DNA of 64,000 nucleotides from Duganella sp. CF517 (GTDB lineage Bacteria; Pseudomonadota; Gammaproteobacteria; Burkholderiales; Burkholderiaceae_D), in the NCBI RefSeq assembly GCF_900110275.1, contig NZ_FODC01000001.1, positions 1 through 64,000 of the forward strand. Direction: 5' to 3'. The notes under the pieces were generated by a model, which saw only the letters and a list, made by a program, of their open reading frames with translations, had not been told where the DNA came from and did no database searches. Each line of letters starts with the position of its first letter. The first letter of the stretch is position 1. The translations under genes and the position numbers were made by a program. Of this stretch, positions 1-8,819 are shown piece after piece.

Positions 1-215
1 GCCGGCTTGCCCAGCAGGGGCGCCAGTTCGATAAACGCGTCGGTCGACAGCGCGATGATGTCGCGATGTCCGATCGCTTGCAGCCCCTCGTCGGCCGTGA
101 ACGCCTCGACCATCAAAGCCGGGCCGTCGTCGCCGAAACTGAGTTCGTACAGCCGGGTGACGCTGGTGAATTCCCCCAGCGCGCCGACAACCTCGTCCAC
201 TACGGAAAAACTCAT
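1..215 (-). CDS. VgrG-type T6SS spike protein, N-terminal fragment (cut by window edge)
   Basis: Reverse-strand reading frame opening at ATG 215 and running off the left edge, giving about 71 residues that start MSFSVVDEVVGALGEF. The segment TRLYELSFGDDGPALMVEAF followed by LSTDAFIELAPLLGKPA resembles the extreme N-terminus of VgrG/gp27-like spike proteins, where a hydrophobic strand is followed by a Ser-Thr-Asp-Ala turn and a 'LLGKP' strand. The ATG overlaps the upstream gene's TGA by four bases (ATGA), so the two are translationally coupled. It is distinct in sequence from the vgrG at 22824. Only the N-terminus is visible, so any C-terminal cargo domain is unknown. Confidence 0.55.
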   Translation of the reverse strand, partial: MSFSVVDEVVGALGEFTSVTRLYELSFGDDGPALMVEAFTADEGLQAIGHRDIIALSTDAFIELAPLLGKP

Positions 216-1024
216 TTCGCCACCTTGCAGTCGCCGGTCTTGGTGCGGCCTTCGCAAATACGCGCGCGGCATTCGGCAGCCTTGGTCTTACCGAACTTTT
301 TACATTGCGCCAGTTGTTCTTTTACGCTGAGCCTGGGTTTCTTGGCGGCCTCGGCCTTCTCGGCGGCCTGCGCGTGCGCCACCAGGGCCGACAGCAAGGC
401 GATATCGCTTTCCTGCTCCGGCGTTGTGGCCGGTTCGGCCGGGGCCTTCTTGCTTTCCTTGGCGGCCGGCTTGGGCTTCGGTTTCTGCACCGGCTTGGCC
501 GCGCTTTTCGCTGGCGCCGGCGCGCCGGCCGACGGCGTCTCGAGCGCTTTGCTGAGCACGTCGTGGCTCGGCTTGGCCGCCGGCTCACCACCGGCGTTGA
601 GCATTTCGCTCAGGCTTTCCTGCTTTGCGGGCGCCTGCTGGGCTGCCGCGTCGTCGTTGATGACCGCCGCCGGCGCGGCGGACGCCAGCACCTCGTCGGC
701 CGACACTTCAGCCGCAACGGCAGGCGCCGGCGAAGCTGCGGCTGCGGGCGGCAGATCCTTGCTGGCCGCCGCGACCGAGGTCATTACTTCGCTGTGCGCT
801 TTCTCGCGCGTCACATAGGTGCCGATGCCCACCGCGATCGCCAGCATGGCCACGCCCAACGCCGCCCATGCCAGGCGCGAGCGGCCGCGCTTGGCGGCCG
901 GCTTGCCTGCTCCACCGCCGGACTCAAGCGTGGATAATATGCGGTTGCGGTCCGCCTCTTCCTGCTGCGCCGGTGTTAACAAACTCGGCCTGGAGGGCTT
1001 GGGACTCTCATCTTTTCGTTGCAA
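212..1024 (-). CDS. Single-pass membrane protein with Ala/Pro-rich periplasmic linker and Cys-rich tail
   Basis: A 270-residue protein of unrecognised family. A charged cytoplasmic N-terminus (about 1-48) precedes one membrane segment (about 50-70, WAALGVAMLAIAVGIGTYV). A long Ala/Pro/Lys low-complexity stretch follows, and a compact tail (about 235-270) carries four cysteines in the pattern QCKKF, AECRARICEG, GDCK. The topology resembles TonB-like or SPOR-like anchored proteins, but no such C-terminal domain is recognisable. It lies directly upstream of, and overlaps by 4 bp, a VgrG-like gene, so a T6SS-related or envelope-spanning role is plausible but inferred. Long antisense frames here are GC-rich shadows. 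Confidence 0.6.
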   Translation of the reverse strand: MQRKDESPKPSRPSLLTPAQQEEADRNRILSTLESGGGAGKPAAKRGRSRLAWAALGVAMLAIAVGIGTYVTREKAHSEVMTSVAAASKDLPPAAAASPAPAVAAEVSADEVLASAAPAAVINDDAAAQQAPAKQESLSEMLNAGGEPAAKPSHDVLSKALETPSAGAPAPAKSAAKPVQKPKPKPAAKESKKAPAEPATTPEQESDIALLSALVAHAQAAEKAEAAKKPRLSVKEQLAQCKKFGKTKAAECRARICEGRTKTGDCKVAK

Positions 1025-1230
1025 AATACGAACTCCTGTCAGTTATTGCAATACTTTACTATATCCAACAGCGTTATGACGCATGTTAGAACGTTAACTG
1101 TACGCGTGCTCGACGTGCGCACAATTGAACCGAATAGTCATCCCATTATCAGACTAGTAAGATATACTCTCAAGCAATAATAAATCTGGCAGTAAAGAAA
1201 GTATCTAAAAGTGGCCGCCGCAAGGCGCCG
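1025..1230. promoter_or_regulatory. Divergent intergenic region at left end of the T6SS locus
   Basis: About 205 bp, clearly more AT-rich than the genes on either side, between a leftward and a rightward gene. A TATACT-like -10 candidate for the rightward T6SS operon lies near 1163-1168, but no well-spaced -35 could be assigned. Nothing coding is seen. Promoters in both directions are inferred from gene orientation. Confidence 0.4.
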
Positions 1231-2103
1231 ATGAATGGTGTAAGGGTCGAGGTAGTCGTGTTTCTACTGGCGGTGGTGCTCTATTTTCTGCTGGCTTGTC
1301 TGATCAGCTGGCTGGTGCTGTTCCCGGCCGGCCGCGCCTATGTGCTGGAGCGGGCCGCGCAGGTCGAATCGGCGATGCAGCGGCGTTTCGCCGGCCTGAA
1401 GCGGCGGCAGACGGCCGGCGCCGAGGTGTTGCTGCAGTCCGGCGCGGCTTCGGCCCAGGGCTTGGCCGCGTTCGTCAAGCGCCATTACCTGCTGTGCCTG
1501 GCCGGACTCTTGTTGCTCAGCCTGCCGCCGACCCTGGCCTTCCTGGCCAGCGGCAAGAACATGCTGGGTGCCTACGACGTCTCCACGCGCGAGGTCAATA
1601 CCCAGGTGGCCGGATTGTTGCAAGGCGAGGAGCTGGTGCCGCCGGTGGCGCTGCCGCCGACCGTGTTCGCCACGGCCGAAATCGAACGCGAACGCCCGAT
1701 GCTGGTCTCGGCCAGCCGCAACTGGACGTTGATGAACCAGGAGTACACGCAGCGCCTGTTAATGGTGTTTAAGATAATGAAAGAGCAACACGGTTATGAT
1801 ATGGCCATTCTGGAAGGTTACCGCAGTCCGGAGCGCCAGAATATGCTGGCCGGCATGGGCGGCAACGTCACCAACGCGGCCGCCTTCCAGAGCTGGCACC
1901 AGTACGGCCTGGCCGCCGATTGCGCTTTCCTGCGCGACGGCAAGCTGGTGATTTCGGAAAAAGATCCGTGGGCCATGCGCGGATACGAACTGTACGGCCA
2001 GGTGGCCGAATCGGTCGGCCTGACCTGGGGCGGCCGCTGGAAAATGATGGACTTCGGGCACACCGAGTTGCGCGTGCCCGGCGTGATGAAACAAAAAGGT
2101 TAA
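1231..2103 (+). CDS. tagX: TagX-like M15 family peptidoglycan endopeptidase (T6SS-associated)
   Basis: A 290-residue protein with two N-terminal membrane segments (about 5-30 and 88-110) and a C-terminal peptidase M15/VanY-type domain. The zinc site is visible: SWHQYGLAAD supplies H223 and D230, and WKMMDFGHTEL supplies H277. Such enzymes cut peptide cross-links in peptidoglycan. In Acinetobacter T6SS clusters the analogous gene tagX encodes an endopeptidase needed to open the wall for apparatus assembly, and it also sits beside PAAR. This is the first gene of the forward operon, nine bases before PAAR. The start at ATG 1231 has an AAGG five bases upstream. The family is clear; the tagX name rests on domain plus context. 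Confidence 0.75.
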   Translation: MNGVRVEVVVFLLAVVLYFLLACLISWLVLFPAGRAYVLERAAQVESAMQRRFAGLKRRQTAGAEVLLQSGAASAQGLAAFVKRHYLLCLAGLLLLSLPPTLAFLASGKNMLGAYDVSTREVNTQVAGLLQGEELVPPVALPPTVFATAEIERERPMLVSASRNWTLMNQEYTQRLLMVFKIMKEQHGYDMAILEGYRSPERQNMLAGMGGNVTNAAAFQSWHQYGLAADCAFLRDGKLVISEKDPWAMRGYELYGQVAESVGLTWGGRWKMMDFGHTELRVPGVMKQKG

Positions 2104-2112
2104 GGAGACGAG

Positions 2113-2382
2113 ATGGCTGGTCCGGTGATACGGTTGGGAGACAAGACGTCGCACGGTGGCGTGGTGCTCAGCGCCTCGCCGCTGAGCGAGAGCGGCGGCA
2201 TCGCGATCGCCCGCGTCGGCGACAAGGTCAGCTGCCCGAAGCGCGGCCACGAGCCGTGCGTGATCGCCAGCGGCGATCCGACCATGATCGTCGACGGCAA
2301 GGCGGTGGCCCGGCACGGCGACAAAACCAGTTGCGGCGCCACCTTGATCGCCTCCCAGCAAGCCACCGTGGACCAGGTCTAG
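2113..2382 (+). CDS. PAAR domain spike-tip protein
   Basis: An 89-residue stand-alone PAAR protein. Repeated short strands such as IRLGDKTSHGG, IARVGDKVSCPKRGH, IVDGKAVARHGDKTSCG follow the PAAR pattern, with the His and Cys residues expected to bind the zinc that sharpens the cone. It caps the VgrG trimer and so forms the piercing tip of the T6SS. No C-terminal extension is present, so effectors must be recruited non-covalently, consistent with the DUF4123 adaptors at 25554 and 35825. A strong ribosome binding site (AAGGAG, six bases before ATG) follows the tagX-like stop closely. Confidence 0.92.
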   Translation: MAGPVIRLGDKTSHGGVVLSASPLSESGGIAIARVGDKVSCPKRGHEPCVIASGDPTMIVDGKAVARHGDKTSCGATLIASQQATVDQV

Positions 2383-2421
2383 ACGCATGCGCCGCACACT
2401 CACAATGGATGGACGCCGCTG

Positions 2422-3858
2422 ATGCGCCCTTGGCTGAGCCGTAGCCTGATCGTCGCCGCCGCCTTCGCCGCCTGCTGGCTGGGCGCGGTGTGGTATTGGC
2501 GCGCGACGCGCCGCATGCCGGGCACCGACGATCTGGTGATCTACCTGCTGCTGTTGCCGCTGCTGCTGGTGCTGCTGGTGTGGGGCGCGAGCAAGCTGGT
2601 CGCCGCGGCGGGCGCCGCCTCCGCCGCCTCCGCCGCCAGCGCCACGGCGCCCGCCGCGCAAACGCCCTCCGCGGCGCCGCCTGCCGCCGCGCTCGCCGTG
2701 CTGGCCGGCGCGCTGCGCATGCCGCACGGCGATGGCACCGCCCAATTGGCCGACGCGCTGTTGTCGCGCAAGGCCAACCTGGCCCTCGATCCGGACTTGC
2801 TCAACGACAGCGGCTATCCCATTCTCAGCGGCCGGGTCGACGACGTCGACATCGCCGCACAGCAAGACACGATGGACGAGTGGCTGCGCGCCCACCATGC
2901 GGACACTCACTTCAGCGGCGAGCAATGGCGCGCGCTGGCGCTCGGCAGCGATGTCGCCACCGAACTTGCGGCACAACTGGACGGGCATCCGGCCCTGGCG
3001 CCTTACACGGACGCGGTGCGCGCCGGCAAACCGCCACCACCGCTGCCGATGCTGCATGTGGTGGCCCTGCTGCCGGCCGACTGGGCCGACGCCGAGCGCA
3101 CCGCCGCGATAGGCTGGCTGCGCCATGTCGTGGCCCGCTACGGATGGCCGGCGGCGCGCCTGGCGCCGCCGCTGCTGGCGGTCCACGCCCAGGCGGCGCT
3201 GCCGCTGATCGGCCAATTGGCCAACCAGGCGCGGCAGGAGGAGCAACCCTTGCTGTGCCTGGTGCTGGCGTGCGGCTCGCACATCGGCGAGGCCAGCGTC
3301 GAGGCCTGGGCCGGCCAGGGCATGCTGTTCGACAGCGACCATCCGCAAGGCCGCATCCCGGGCGAAGGCGCGGCCGGCCTGCTGCTGGCCGACGCCGCCC
3401 AGGGCGCGCTGTTCGCCGACCAGGACCTGCCGCTGATGTATCCAGCCAGCAGCGCGTTGCGCGCCGCGTCGGCCGACACCAAACAACGCGGCGACGTCGG
3501 CTTGCTGGCCGAGCTGGCCAAGCAGGCGCTCGCCACGGCCGGCGTCGACGCCGCCAACATCGCCATGCTGACCGCCGACAGCGACCAACGCGCCAGCCGC
3601 ATGACCGAACTGCTGGCCATGGTCAGCGCCACGCTGCCCGAGCTCGATCCAGGCGAGCAGTTGCTCACCGTGGCCGCCGCCTGCGGCGACGCCGGCGCCG
3701 TCTCGACCGTGGCCGCGCTGGTGCTGGCGCAGCAGCAGGTCCGCGACGGCGCCGGTCCGGCGCTGTGCGTGACCAATCTCGATCCATTCCACCGTGGCGC
3801 CGTGCTGTTGGCGGCCCCGGCAGGCACGGCCGCGCCACCGAAAACGGCCACGGCATGA
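2422..3858 (+). CDS. Membrane-anchored ketosynthase-like (thiolase-fold) protein of the T6SS operon, probably non-catalytic
   Basis: A 478-residue protein with two N-terminal membrane helices (about 8-25 and 38-62), an Ala-rich linker, and a soluble domain (about 90-475). The soluble part has landmarks of beta-ketoacyl synthases: PQGRIPGEGAAGLLLAD matches the 'GFVPGEGAAALVLE' strand-turn, and AACGDAGAVSTVAALVLA matches the 'GHTGAASG' helix near the C-terminus, followed by the usual closing strand HRGAVLLAAP. The catalytic histidine position appears to be Asp and no typical active-site Cys motif is seen, so I infer a pseudoenzyme. It sits between PAAR and tssM, which suggests a structural role at the membrane complex. 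The fold call is mine from motifs only. Confidence 0.55.
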   Translation: MRPWLSRSLIVAAAFAACWLGAVWYWRATRRMPGTDDLVIYLLLLPLLLVLLVWGASKLVAAAGAASAASAASATAPAAQTPSAAPPAAALAVLAGALRMPHGDGTAQLADALLSRKANLALDPDLLNDSGYPILSGRVDDVDIAAQQDTMDEWLRAHHADTHFSGEQWRALALGSDVATELAAQLDGHPALAPYTDAVRAGKPPPPLPMLHVVALLPADWADAERTAAIGWLRHVVARYGWPAARLAPPLLAVHAQAALPLIGQLANQARQEEQPLLCLVLACGSHIGEASVEAWAGQGMLFDSDHPQGRIPGEGAAGLLLADAAQGALFADQDLPLMYPASSALRAASADTKQRGDVGLLAELAKQALATAGVDAANIAMLTADSDQRASRMTELLAMVSATLPELDPGEQLLTVAAACGDAGAVSTVAALVLAQQQVRDGAGPALCVTNLDPFHRGAVLLAAPAGTAAPPKTATA

Positions 3859-3904
3859 ACCATTTCACTCAACCCAAGTACGCCTTAGCCCCCTTAGCCC
3901 CACT

Positions 3905-6900
3905 ATGATGCAACGATTCTGGCACTTTCTCACCGCTCGTTTCAGCCTGGCCGTGATCGGCTTCGCGGCCTTTGCCGCCGCGCTGCTGATCGCCGCCGCC
4001 GTCTTCGAGATTTCCTACAAATGGGTATTGCTGGTGCTCTTGGCCGCGCTGCTGCTGTACGGCGCCGTCTGGCTGTTCAAGCGCCACCGCCGCCAGCGCT
4101 CCGGCGCCGCCTTCGGCGGCATGCTCGAGCAGCAGACCGGCGCGCCCAAGGCCGACGCCGCCCAGCGCGAGGAAAACGAGGCGCTGCGCAAGCGCATGAT
4201 GGAGGCCATCGGCACCATCAAGACCTCCAAGCTGGGCCAGCTCTCGGGCGACGCCGCGCTGTATGAACTGCCGTGGTATATGGTGATCGGCAACCCGGCC
4301 GCCGGCAAGAGCACCGCCATCGCCAGTTCGGGCCTGCAGTTCCCCTTCGCCGACAGCAAGATCGTCCAGGGCGTCGGCGGCACCCGCAACTGCGACTGGT
4401 TCTTCACCACCGACGGCATCCTGCTCGACACCGCCGGCCGCTACTCGGTCGGCGAGGAAGACCGTGGCGAATGGCTGGGCTTCCTCGGCCTGCTGAAGAA
4501 ATACCGCAAGCGCGCGCCGATCAACGGCATCATCATCGCCGTCAGCGTCGCCGAGCTCACCGGCAGCCGCCCCGAGTTCGCCATCAACCTGGCCAAGAAC
4601 CTGCGCCAGCGCGTGCAGGAGCTCACCGAGAAGCTGGAAGTGCACGCGCCGGTCTACGTGGTGTTCACCAAGGCCGACCTGATCACCGGTTTCAACGAGT
4701 TCTTCCAGGACGCCGAGCGCGGCGAACGCGATAAAGTCTGGGGCGCCACCCTGCCCTACAGCCAGACCAGCTCCAAGCAGGACGTACTGGAGCAGTTCGA
4801 CCAGCGCTTCGACGAGCTGTACGACGGCCTCAAGGACCTGAGTCTGGCCAACATGGCCTTGCAGTGGCGCGAGCGCATGCCGCCGGGCGTGTTCACCTTC
4901 CCGCTGGAGTTCAGCTCGATCAAGGGGCCGCTGCGCACCTTCATCGCCACCCTGTTCGAGGAAAACCCGTTCCAGTTCAAGCCGGTTTTCCGCGGCTTCT
5001 ATTTCACCAGCGCGCTGCAGGAGGGCGAATCGGTTTCGGCCTCGTCCGAGCGCGTCGCGCACCGTTTCGATTTGCAGATGCTGCCGACCGCCCAGTCCGA
5101 GGTGCAGGACCAGCACGGCTACTTCCTGCTCAACCTGTTCCGCAAGGTGATCTTCGCCGACAAGGACCTGGTGGCGCAGTACGCCAGCCCGGCCAAGACG
5201 CGCATGCGCTACGCCACCTTCTTCGGCGCCATGGCGCTGGTCGGCCTGGCGCTGGGCGGCTGGAGCTGGTCCTACCTGGCCAACCGCCAGCTGGTCAACA
5301 ACGTCCAGGCCGATCTGGCGCAAGCGGTCAAGGTGCAGGAAAAACGCCTCGACCTGGCGTCCCGCTTCGAGGCGCTGGAAATCCTGCAAGACCGCATTGA
5401 ACAGCTCGAGTCCTATCGCACCGACCGTCCGCTGTCGCTGAGCCTGGGCCTGTACCAGGGCGAGTTCTTGGAGCGCAAGCTGCGTGAGGAATACTTCTCC
5501 GGCCTGAAGGAAGTGATGCTCAAACCGGTCGGCCAGTCGATCGAAGCCTTCCTGGGCGAAGTCAACAGCGGCGCCGACAAGCTCGAACCGATGTCGCGTC
5601 CGCCGCAATCGGGCGCCGTCAACGCCGCCGCCACCGCGCCGGTCGCCGGCGCCGTGGCAGCGCCGAACCCGAACGGTGCCGTGCTGCCGGCCGTGGCCCC
5701 TGGCGCCGCCCCGGGCGCGCTGCCCGGCACGGTCGCGCTGTCGCCAGCCGCCGCCGTCAACTTCGGCGCGCTGCAATTCAAGGACGCCAATCCGGCCAAC
5801 GTCGAGGACGCCTACAACGCGCTCAAGACCTACCTGATGTTGACCGACAAGTCGCGCGCCGAGGCGAGCCACCTGAACGACCAGCTGACCCGCTTCTGGC
5901 GCGTCTGGCTCGACAGCAATCGCGGCACCATGCCGCGCGAGCAAATGATCCGCAGCGCCGAGCGCATGATCTCGTTCTACCTGAGCCAGATGAGCGATCC
6001 GTCATGGCCGACCATCGAGCCCAAGCTGGCCCTGGTCGACCAGAGCCGCGACAACCTGCGCAAAGTGGTGCGCGGCCTGCCGGCGCGCGAAAGAGTCTAC
6101 GCCGACGTCAAGGCGCGCGCCGCCACCCGCTTCCCGTCGATGACGGTGGCGCGCATCGTCGGCGAGCAGGACAAGGAACTGGTGGTGGGCAGCTACGCCA
6201 TCCCGGGCACCTTCACCCGCGAGGCATGGGACAAGTTCATCCAGGAAGCCTTCCGCGACGCCGCCAACCGCGAGCTGCAAAGCTCGGACTGGGTGCTGAA
6301 AACCGCCGCCAAGGACGATTTGACCTTGGAAGGCAGCCCGGAGCAGATCCAGAAGGCGCTGGTCGAGTTGTATAAAAACGACTACGCCAAGGAATGGCAG
6401 AAGTTCATCCAGGGCGTGAGCATTCGCGAACTGAACGGCTTCGACCAGGCCGCCAGCGCGATGAACCGACTTGGCGATCCGCAAGCGTCGCCAATAGACA
6501 AGCTGATCAAAACGGTCTACGAGCAAACCTCGTGGGACAACCCGTCGCTGATCGACGCCGGCCTGCAACGCGCCCAGCGCGGCGTGGTCGAGTGGTTCAA
6601 GCAAACCATCCTGCGCCAAAAACCGTCCGGCATCGACGTCAACATTAACACCAGCGCCGCACCCGGCGCGGCACCTATTCCAATGGGCCCGGTCGGACGC
6701 GAGTTCTCCGGCGTCGCCAAGCTGGTGGTGAGCAAAGACAAGGGCGCGACCTTGATGGGCGGCTACATGGATGCGCTGTCCAAGCTGCGCGGCCGGTTCA
6801 ACCAGATCAAAAACCAGGGCGACACCGGCCCCGGCGCCAAGCAGTTCATGCAGCAGACGCTCGACGGCACCGGCTCGGAACTGGCCGAGGCGCTCAAGTA

Positions 6901-7837
6901 TGTCGATGAGCAGATGCTGGTCGGCATGACCGACCAACAACGCCAGGCTATCCGTCCGCTGCTGGTGCGTCCGCTGATGCAAACCTTCGCCGTCATCGTG
7001 CGCCCGACCGAGACCGAGATCAACAAGGTCTGGACCGCGCAGGTGCTGGAACCGTTCAACCGCAGCCTGGCGCTCAAGTATCCGTTCGCGCCGGAATCGC
7101 GGGTGGAGGCCACCGACGCCGAGATCGGCCAGATGTTCGGTCCCGACGGCGCCATCGCCAAGTACTTCAACACCACCATCGGACCGCTGGTGGTGCGCCG
7201 CGGCGACACCCTCAGCGCCAAGACTTGGGCCAACATGGGCATCAACCTGGCGCCGGGCGTGATCACCAGCTTCCCGAGCTGGGTCGCGCCGCTGTCGGCC
7301 GGCGGCGTGGCCGCCCAGGCCGGCGCGGCCGAATCGCAGACGCGCTTCGACGTGCAGGCGCTGGGCGCCACCGGCGCCACCGAGTTCACCATCGAGATCG
7401 ACGGCCAGGCGCTGCGCTGGCGCGGCCAGCCGCAGCCGTTCGTGCACATGGTGTGGCCGAATCCGCAAGGCACGCCGGGCTCGCGCATCACCGCCATCAC
7501 GCCCGAGGGCCGCACCGTGGTGCTGCTCAACGAGCCGGGCCACTTCGGCCTGAAGAAGATGATCGACGCCGCCAAGCGCACCCGCAAGGATAGCGGCGTG
7601 TTCGAGCTGAGCTGGGAGAACAGCAACGTGGTCGTGCGCGCCAACCTGAAGATCGTGGGCACCACGCAGGCGGCCCCGCCCGCCCCGCCGCCACCAGGCG
7701 CGGCAGCCGGCTTCCGCCGCATGCGCCTGCCGGAGACGATCACCGCGCCGGCGCCGGTCTCCGCCCCCGCCCCTGCCGCACCCGCCGCCGCCGCAGCCCC
7801 GGCGGCGGCGCCGGCCGCACCAAGGAGCCAGCCATGA
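3905..7837 (+). CDS. tssM: T6SS membrane complex protein TssM (IcmF family)
   Basis: A 1310-residue inner-membrane protein forming the periplasm-spanning channel with TssL. Two membrane helices lie near the N-terminus and one near residue 440. A cytoplasmic NTPase-like domain carries an intact Walker A (GNPAAGKST, about 129-137). The large C-terminal part is the periplasmic IcmF/DUF1215 region. An Ala/Pro-rich tail (after about residue 1255) is longer than usual. The start is placed at the tandem ATGATG at 3905/3908, 46 bases after the ketosynthase-like gene, because the upstream in-frame extension has no membrane-protein character. tagF begins within its stop codon (ATGA), so the two are coupled. 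Confidence 0.95.
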   Translation: MMQRFWHFLTARFSLAVIGFAAFAAALLIAAAVFEISYKWVLLVLLAALLLYGAVWLFKRHRRQRSGAAFGGMLEQQTGAPKADAAQREENEALRKRMMEAIGTIKTSKLGQLSGDAALYELPWYMVIGNPAAGKSTAIASSGLQFPFADSKIVQGVGGTRNCDWFFTTDGILLDTAGRYSVGEEDRGEWLGFLGLLKKYRKRAPINGIIIAVSVAELTGSRPEFAINLAKNLRQRVQELTEKLEVHAPVYVVFTKADLITGFNEFFQDAERGERDKVWGATLPYSQTSSKQDVLEQFDQRFDELYDGLKDLSLANMALQWRERMPPGVFTFPLEFSSIKGPLRTFIATLFEENPFQFKPVFRGFYFTSALQEGESVSASSERVAHRFDLQMLPTAQSEVQDQHGYFLLNLFRKVIFADKDLVAQYASPAKTRMRYATFFGAMALVGLALGGWSWSYLANRQLVNNVQADLAQAVKVQEKRLDLASRFEALEILQDRIEQLESYRTDRPLSLSLGLYQGEFLERKLREEYFSGLKEVMLKPVGQSIEAFLGEVNSGADKLEPMSRPPQSGAVNAAATAPVAGAVAAPNPNGAVLPAVAPGAAPGALPGTVALSPAAAVNFGALQFKDANPANVEDAYNALKTYLMLTDKSRAEASHLNDQLTRFWRVWLDSNRGTMPREQMIRSAERMISFYLSQMSDPSWPTIEPKLALVDQSRDNLRKVVRGLPARERVYADVKARAATRFPSMTVARIVGEQDKELVVGSYAIPGTFTREAWDKFIQEAFRDAANRELQSSDWVLKTAAKDDLTLEGSPEQIQKALVELYKNDYAKEWQKFIQGVSIRELNGFDQAASAMNRLGDPQASPIDKLIKTVYEQTSWDNPSLIDAGLQRAQRGVVEWFKQTILRQKPSGIDVNINTSAAPGAAPIPMGPVGREFSGVAKLVVSKDKGATLMGGYMDALSKLRGRFNQIKNQGDTGPGAKQFMQQTLDGTGSELAEALKYVDEQMLVGMTDQQRQAIRPLLVRPLMQTFAVIVRPTETEINKVWTAQVLEPFNRSLALKYPFAPESRVEATDAEIGQMFGPDGAIAKYFNTTIGPLVVRRGDTLSAKTWANMGINLAPGVITSFPSWVAPLSAGGVAAQAGAAESQTRFDVQALGATGATEFTIEIDGQALRWRGQPQPFVHMVWPNPQGTPGSRITAITPEGRTVVLLNEPGHFGLKKMIDAAKRTRKDSGVFELSWENSNVVVRANLKIVGTTQAAPPAPPPPGAAAGFRRMRLPETITAPAPVSAPAPAAPAAAAAPAAAPAAPRSQP

Positions 7838-8817
7838 GCCGTGCCACCCCGATCTCCATCGGTTACTTCGGCAAGATTCCCAGCCGGGGCGACTTCGTCA
7901 AGGCCAGCGAAAATCCGGCCCTGATCAACATCCTCGACGCCTGGCTGGCCCAGGCGATGGACCTGCTGAGCGCCGACACGCGCTGGAAGCTGACCTACGA
8001 CGCCCTGGCGCCGCTGCATTTCGCCTTCATCGGCCCGCGCCGGGGACGCGCCATCGCCGGCCACATCGTCGCCAGCAGCGACCAGTCGAAGCGGCGCTTC
8101 CCGTTCCTCATGATGAGCACGATGGACGTGGAAGACCCGGCCGGCTTCGTGCCCAACAGCCCGCTGGTGCTGTCGCGCCTGTGGAACCGGTTCGAATCGC
8201 TCAGCGCCGGCGTGCTGGCCGCGCCCGAGCCGGCCGGCGCGCTGCAGGCGGCCGCCGCCACCACCATCGACGTGGACTTGCGCAGCGCCGCCTACGAGGC
8301 CGCCTTCAACGATTTCCTCGACCTGCAAACGGTCGGCGGGCTGGACGCCATGCTGGCGCAGACCGGCTTCCCCGGTTCGGTGCGGCAAGTGCTGCTTGCG
8401 CTCGGCCTGCTGCTGCAACCGGTCATGGCCAGCAGCTCGAGCCGGCTGGAGAAAAGCCTGGTGCTGCCGCTGCCGTCCGATCCGATGTACCGCAACTTGG
8501 TGGGCGCGTTCTGGATGCACCTGATCACGCCGTTCCTGATGCGCGCCGACTTCGAACTGTCGCTGTTCACCACCCGCCTCGGCGGCCGTCCGGCGCTGGT
8601 GCTGGGCTTTAGCGGCGCCTCGGCGCTGACCCTGCAAGCGATCATGGACCCGCAGGCCGGCCTCGAACACCACATCGCCTTCGACGAGCTCGACTGGGTC
8701 GAGGAGCAGGTCGACGCCGACTACGCGATCAAAAAGGTCTCGACCTACCTGGCCCAGCCCAATCTTTCACTCAAATCGGCCTGCGACTCCGTGCGCGCGG
8801 CCTTTATCGGAACTTGA
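7834..8817 (+). CDS. tagF: T6SS-associated protein TagF
   Basis: A 327-residue protein whose N-terminal half (about 4-150) is the DUF2094/TagF domain: it begins ISIGYFGKIPSRGDFVKA and continues with the family's WLAQAMD and SKRRFPFLMMS segments. TagF is a post-translational repressor of T6SS assembly, shown in other species to act through the Fha/TssM side of the apparatus. No PpkA, PppA or Fha homologue is seen here, so if it represses it does so outside the threonine phosphorylation pathway. It overlaps tssM by four bases and is followed immediately by the OmpA-like gene. Confidence 0.9.
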   Translation: MSRATPISIGYFGKIPSRGDFVKASENPALINILDAWLAQAMDLLSADTRWKLTYDALAPLHFAFIGPRRGRAIAGHIVASSDQSKRRFPFLMMSTMDVEDPAGFVPNSPLVLSRLWNRFESLSAGVLAAPEPAGALQAAAATTIDVDLRSAAYEAAFNDFLDLQTVGGLDAMLAQTGFPGSVRQVLLALGLLLQPVMASSSSRLEKSLVLPLPSDPMYRNLVGAFWMHLITPFLMRADFELSLFTTRLGGRPALVLGFSGASALTLQAIMDPQAGLEHHIAFDELDWVEEQVDADYAIKKVSTYLAQPNLSLKSACDSVRAAFIGT

Positions 8818-8819
8818 TC

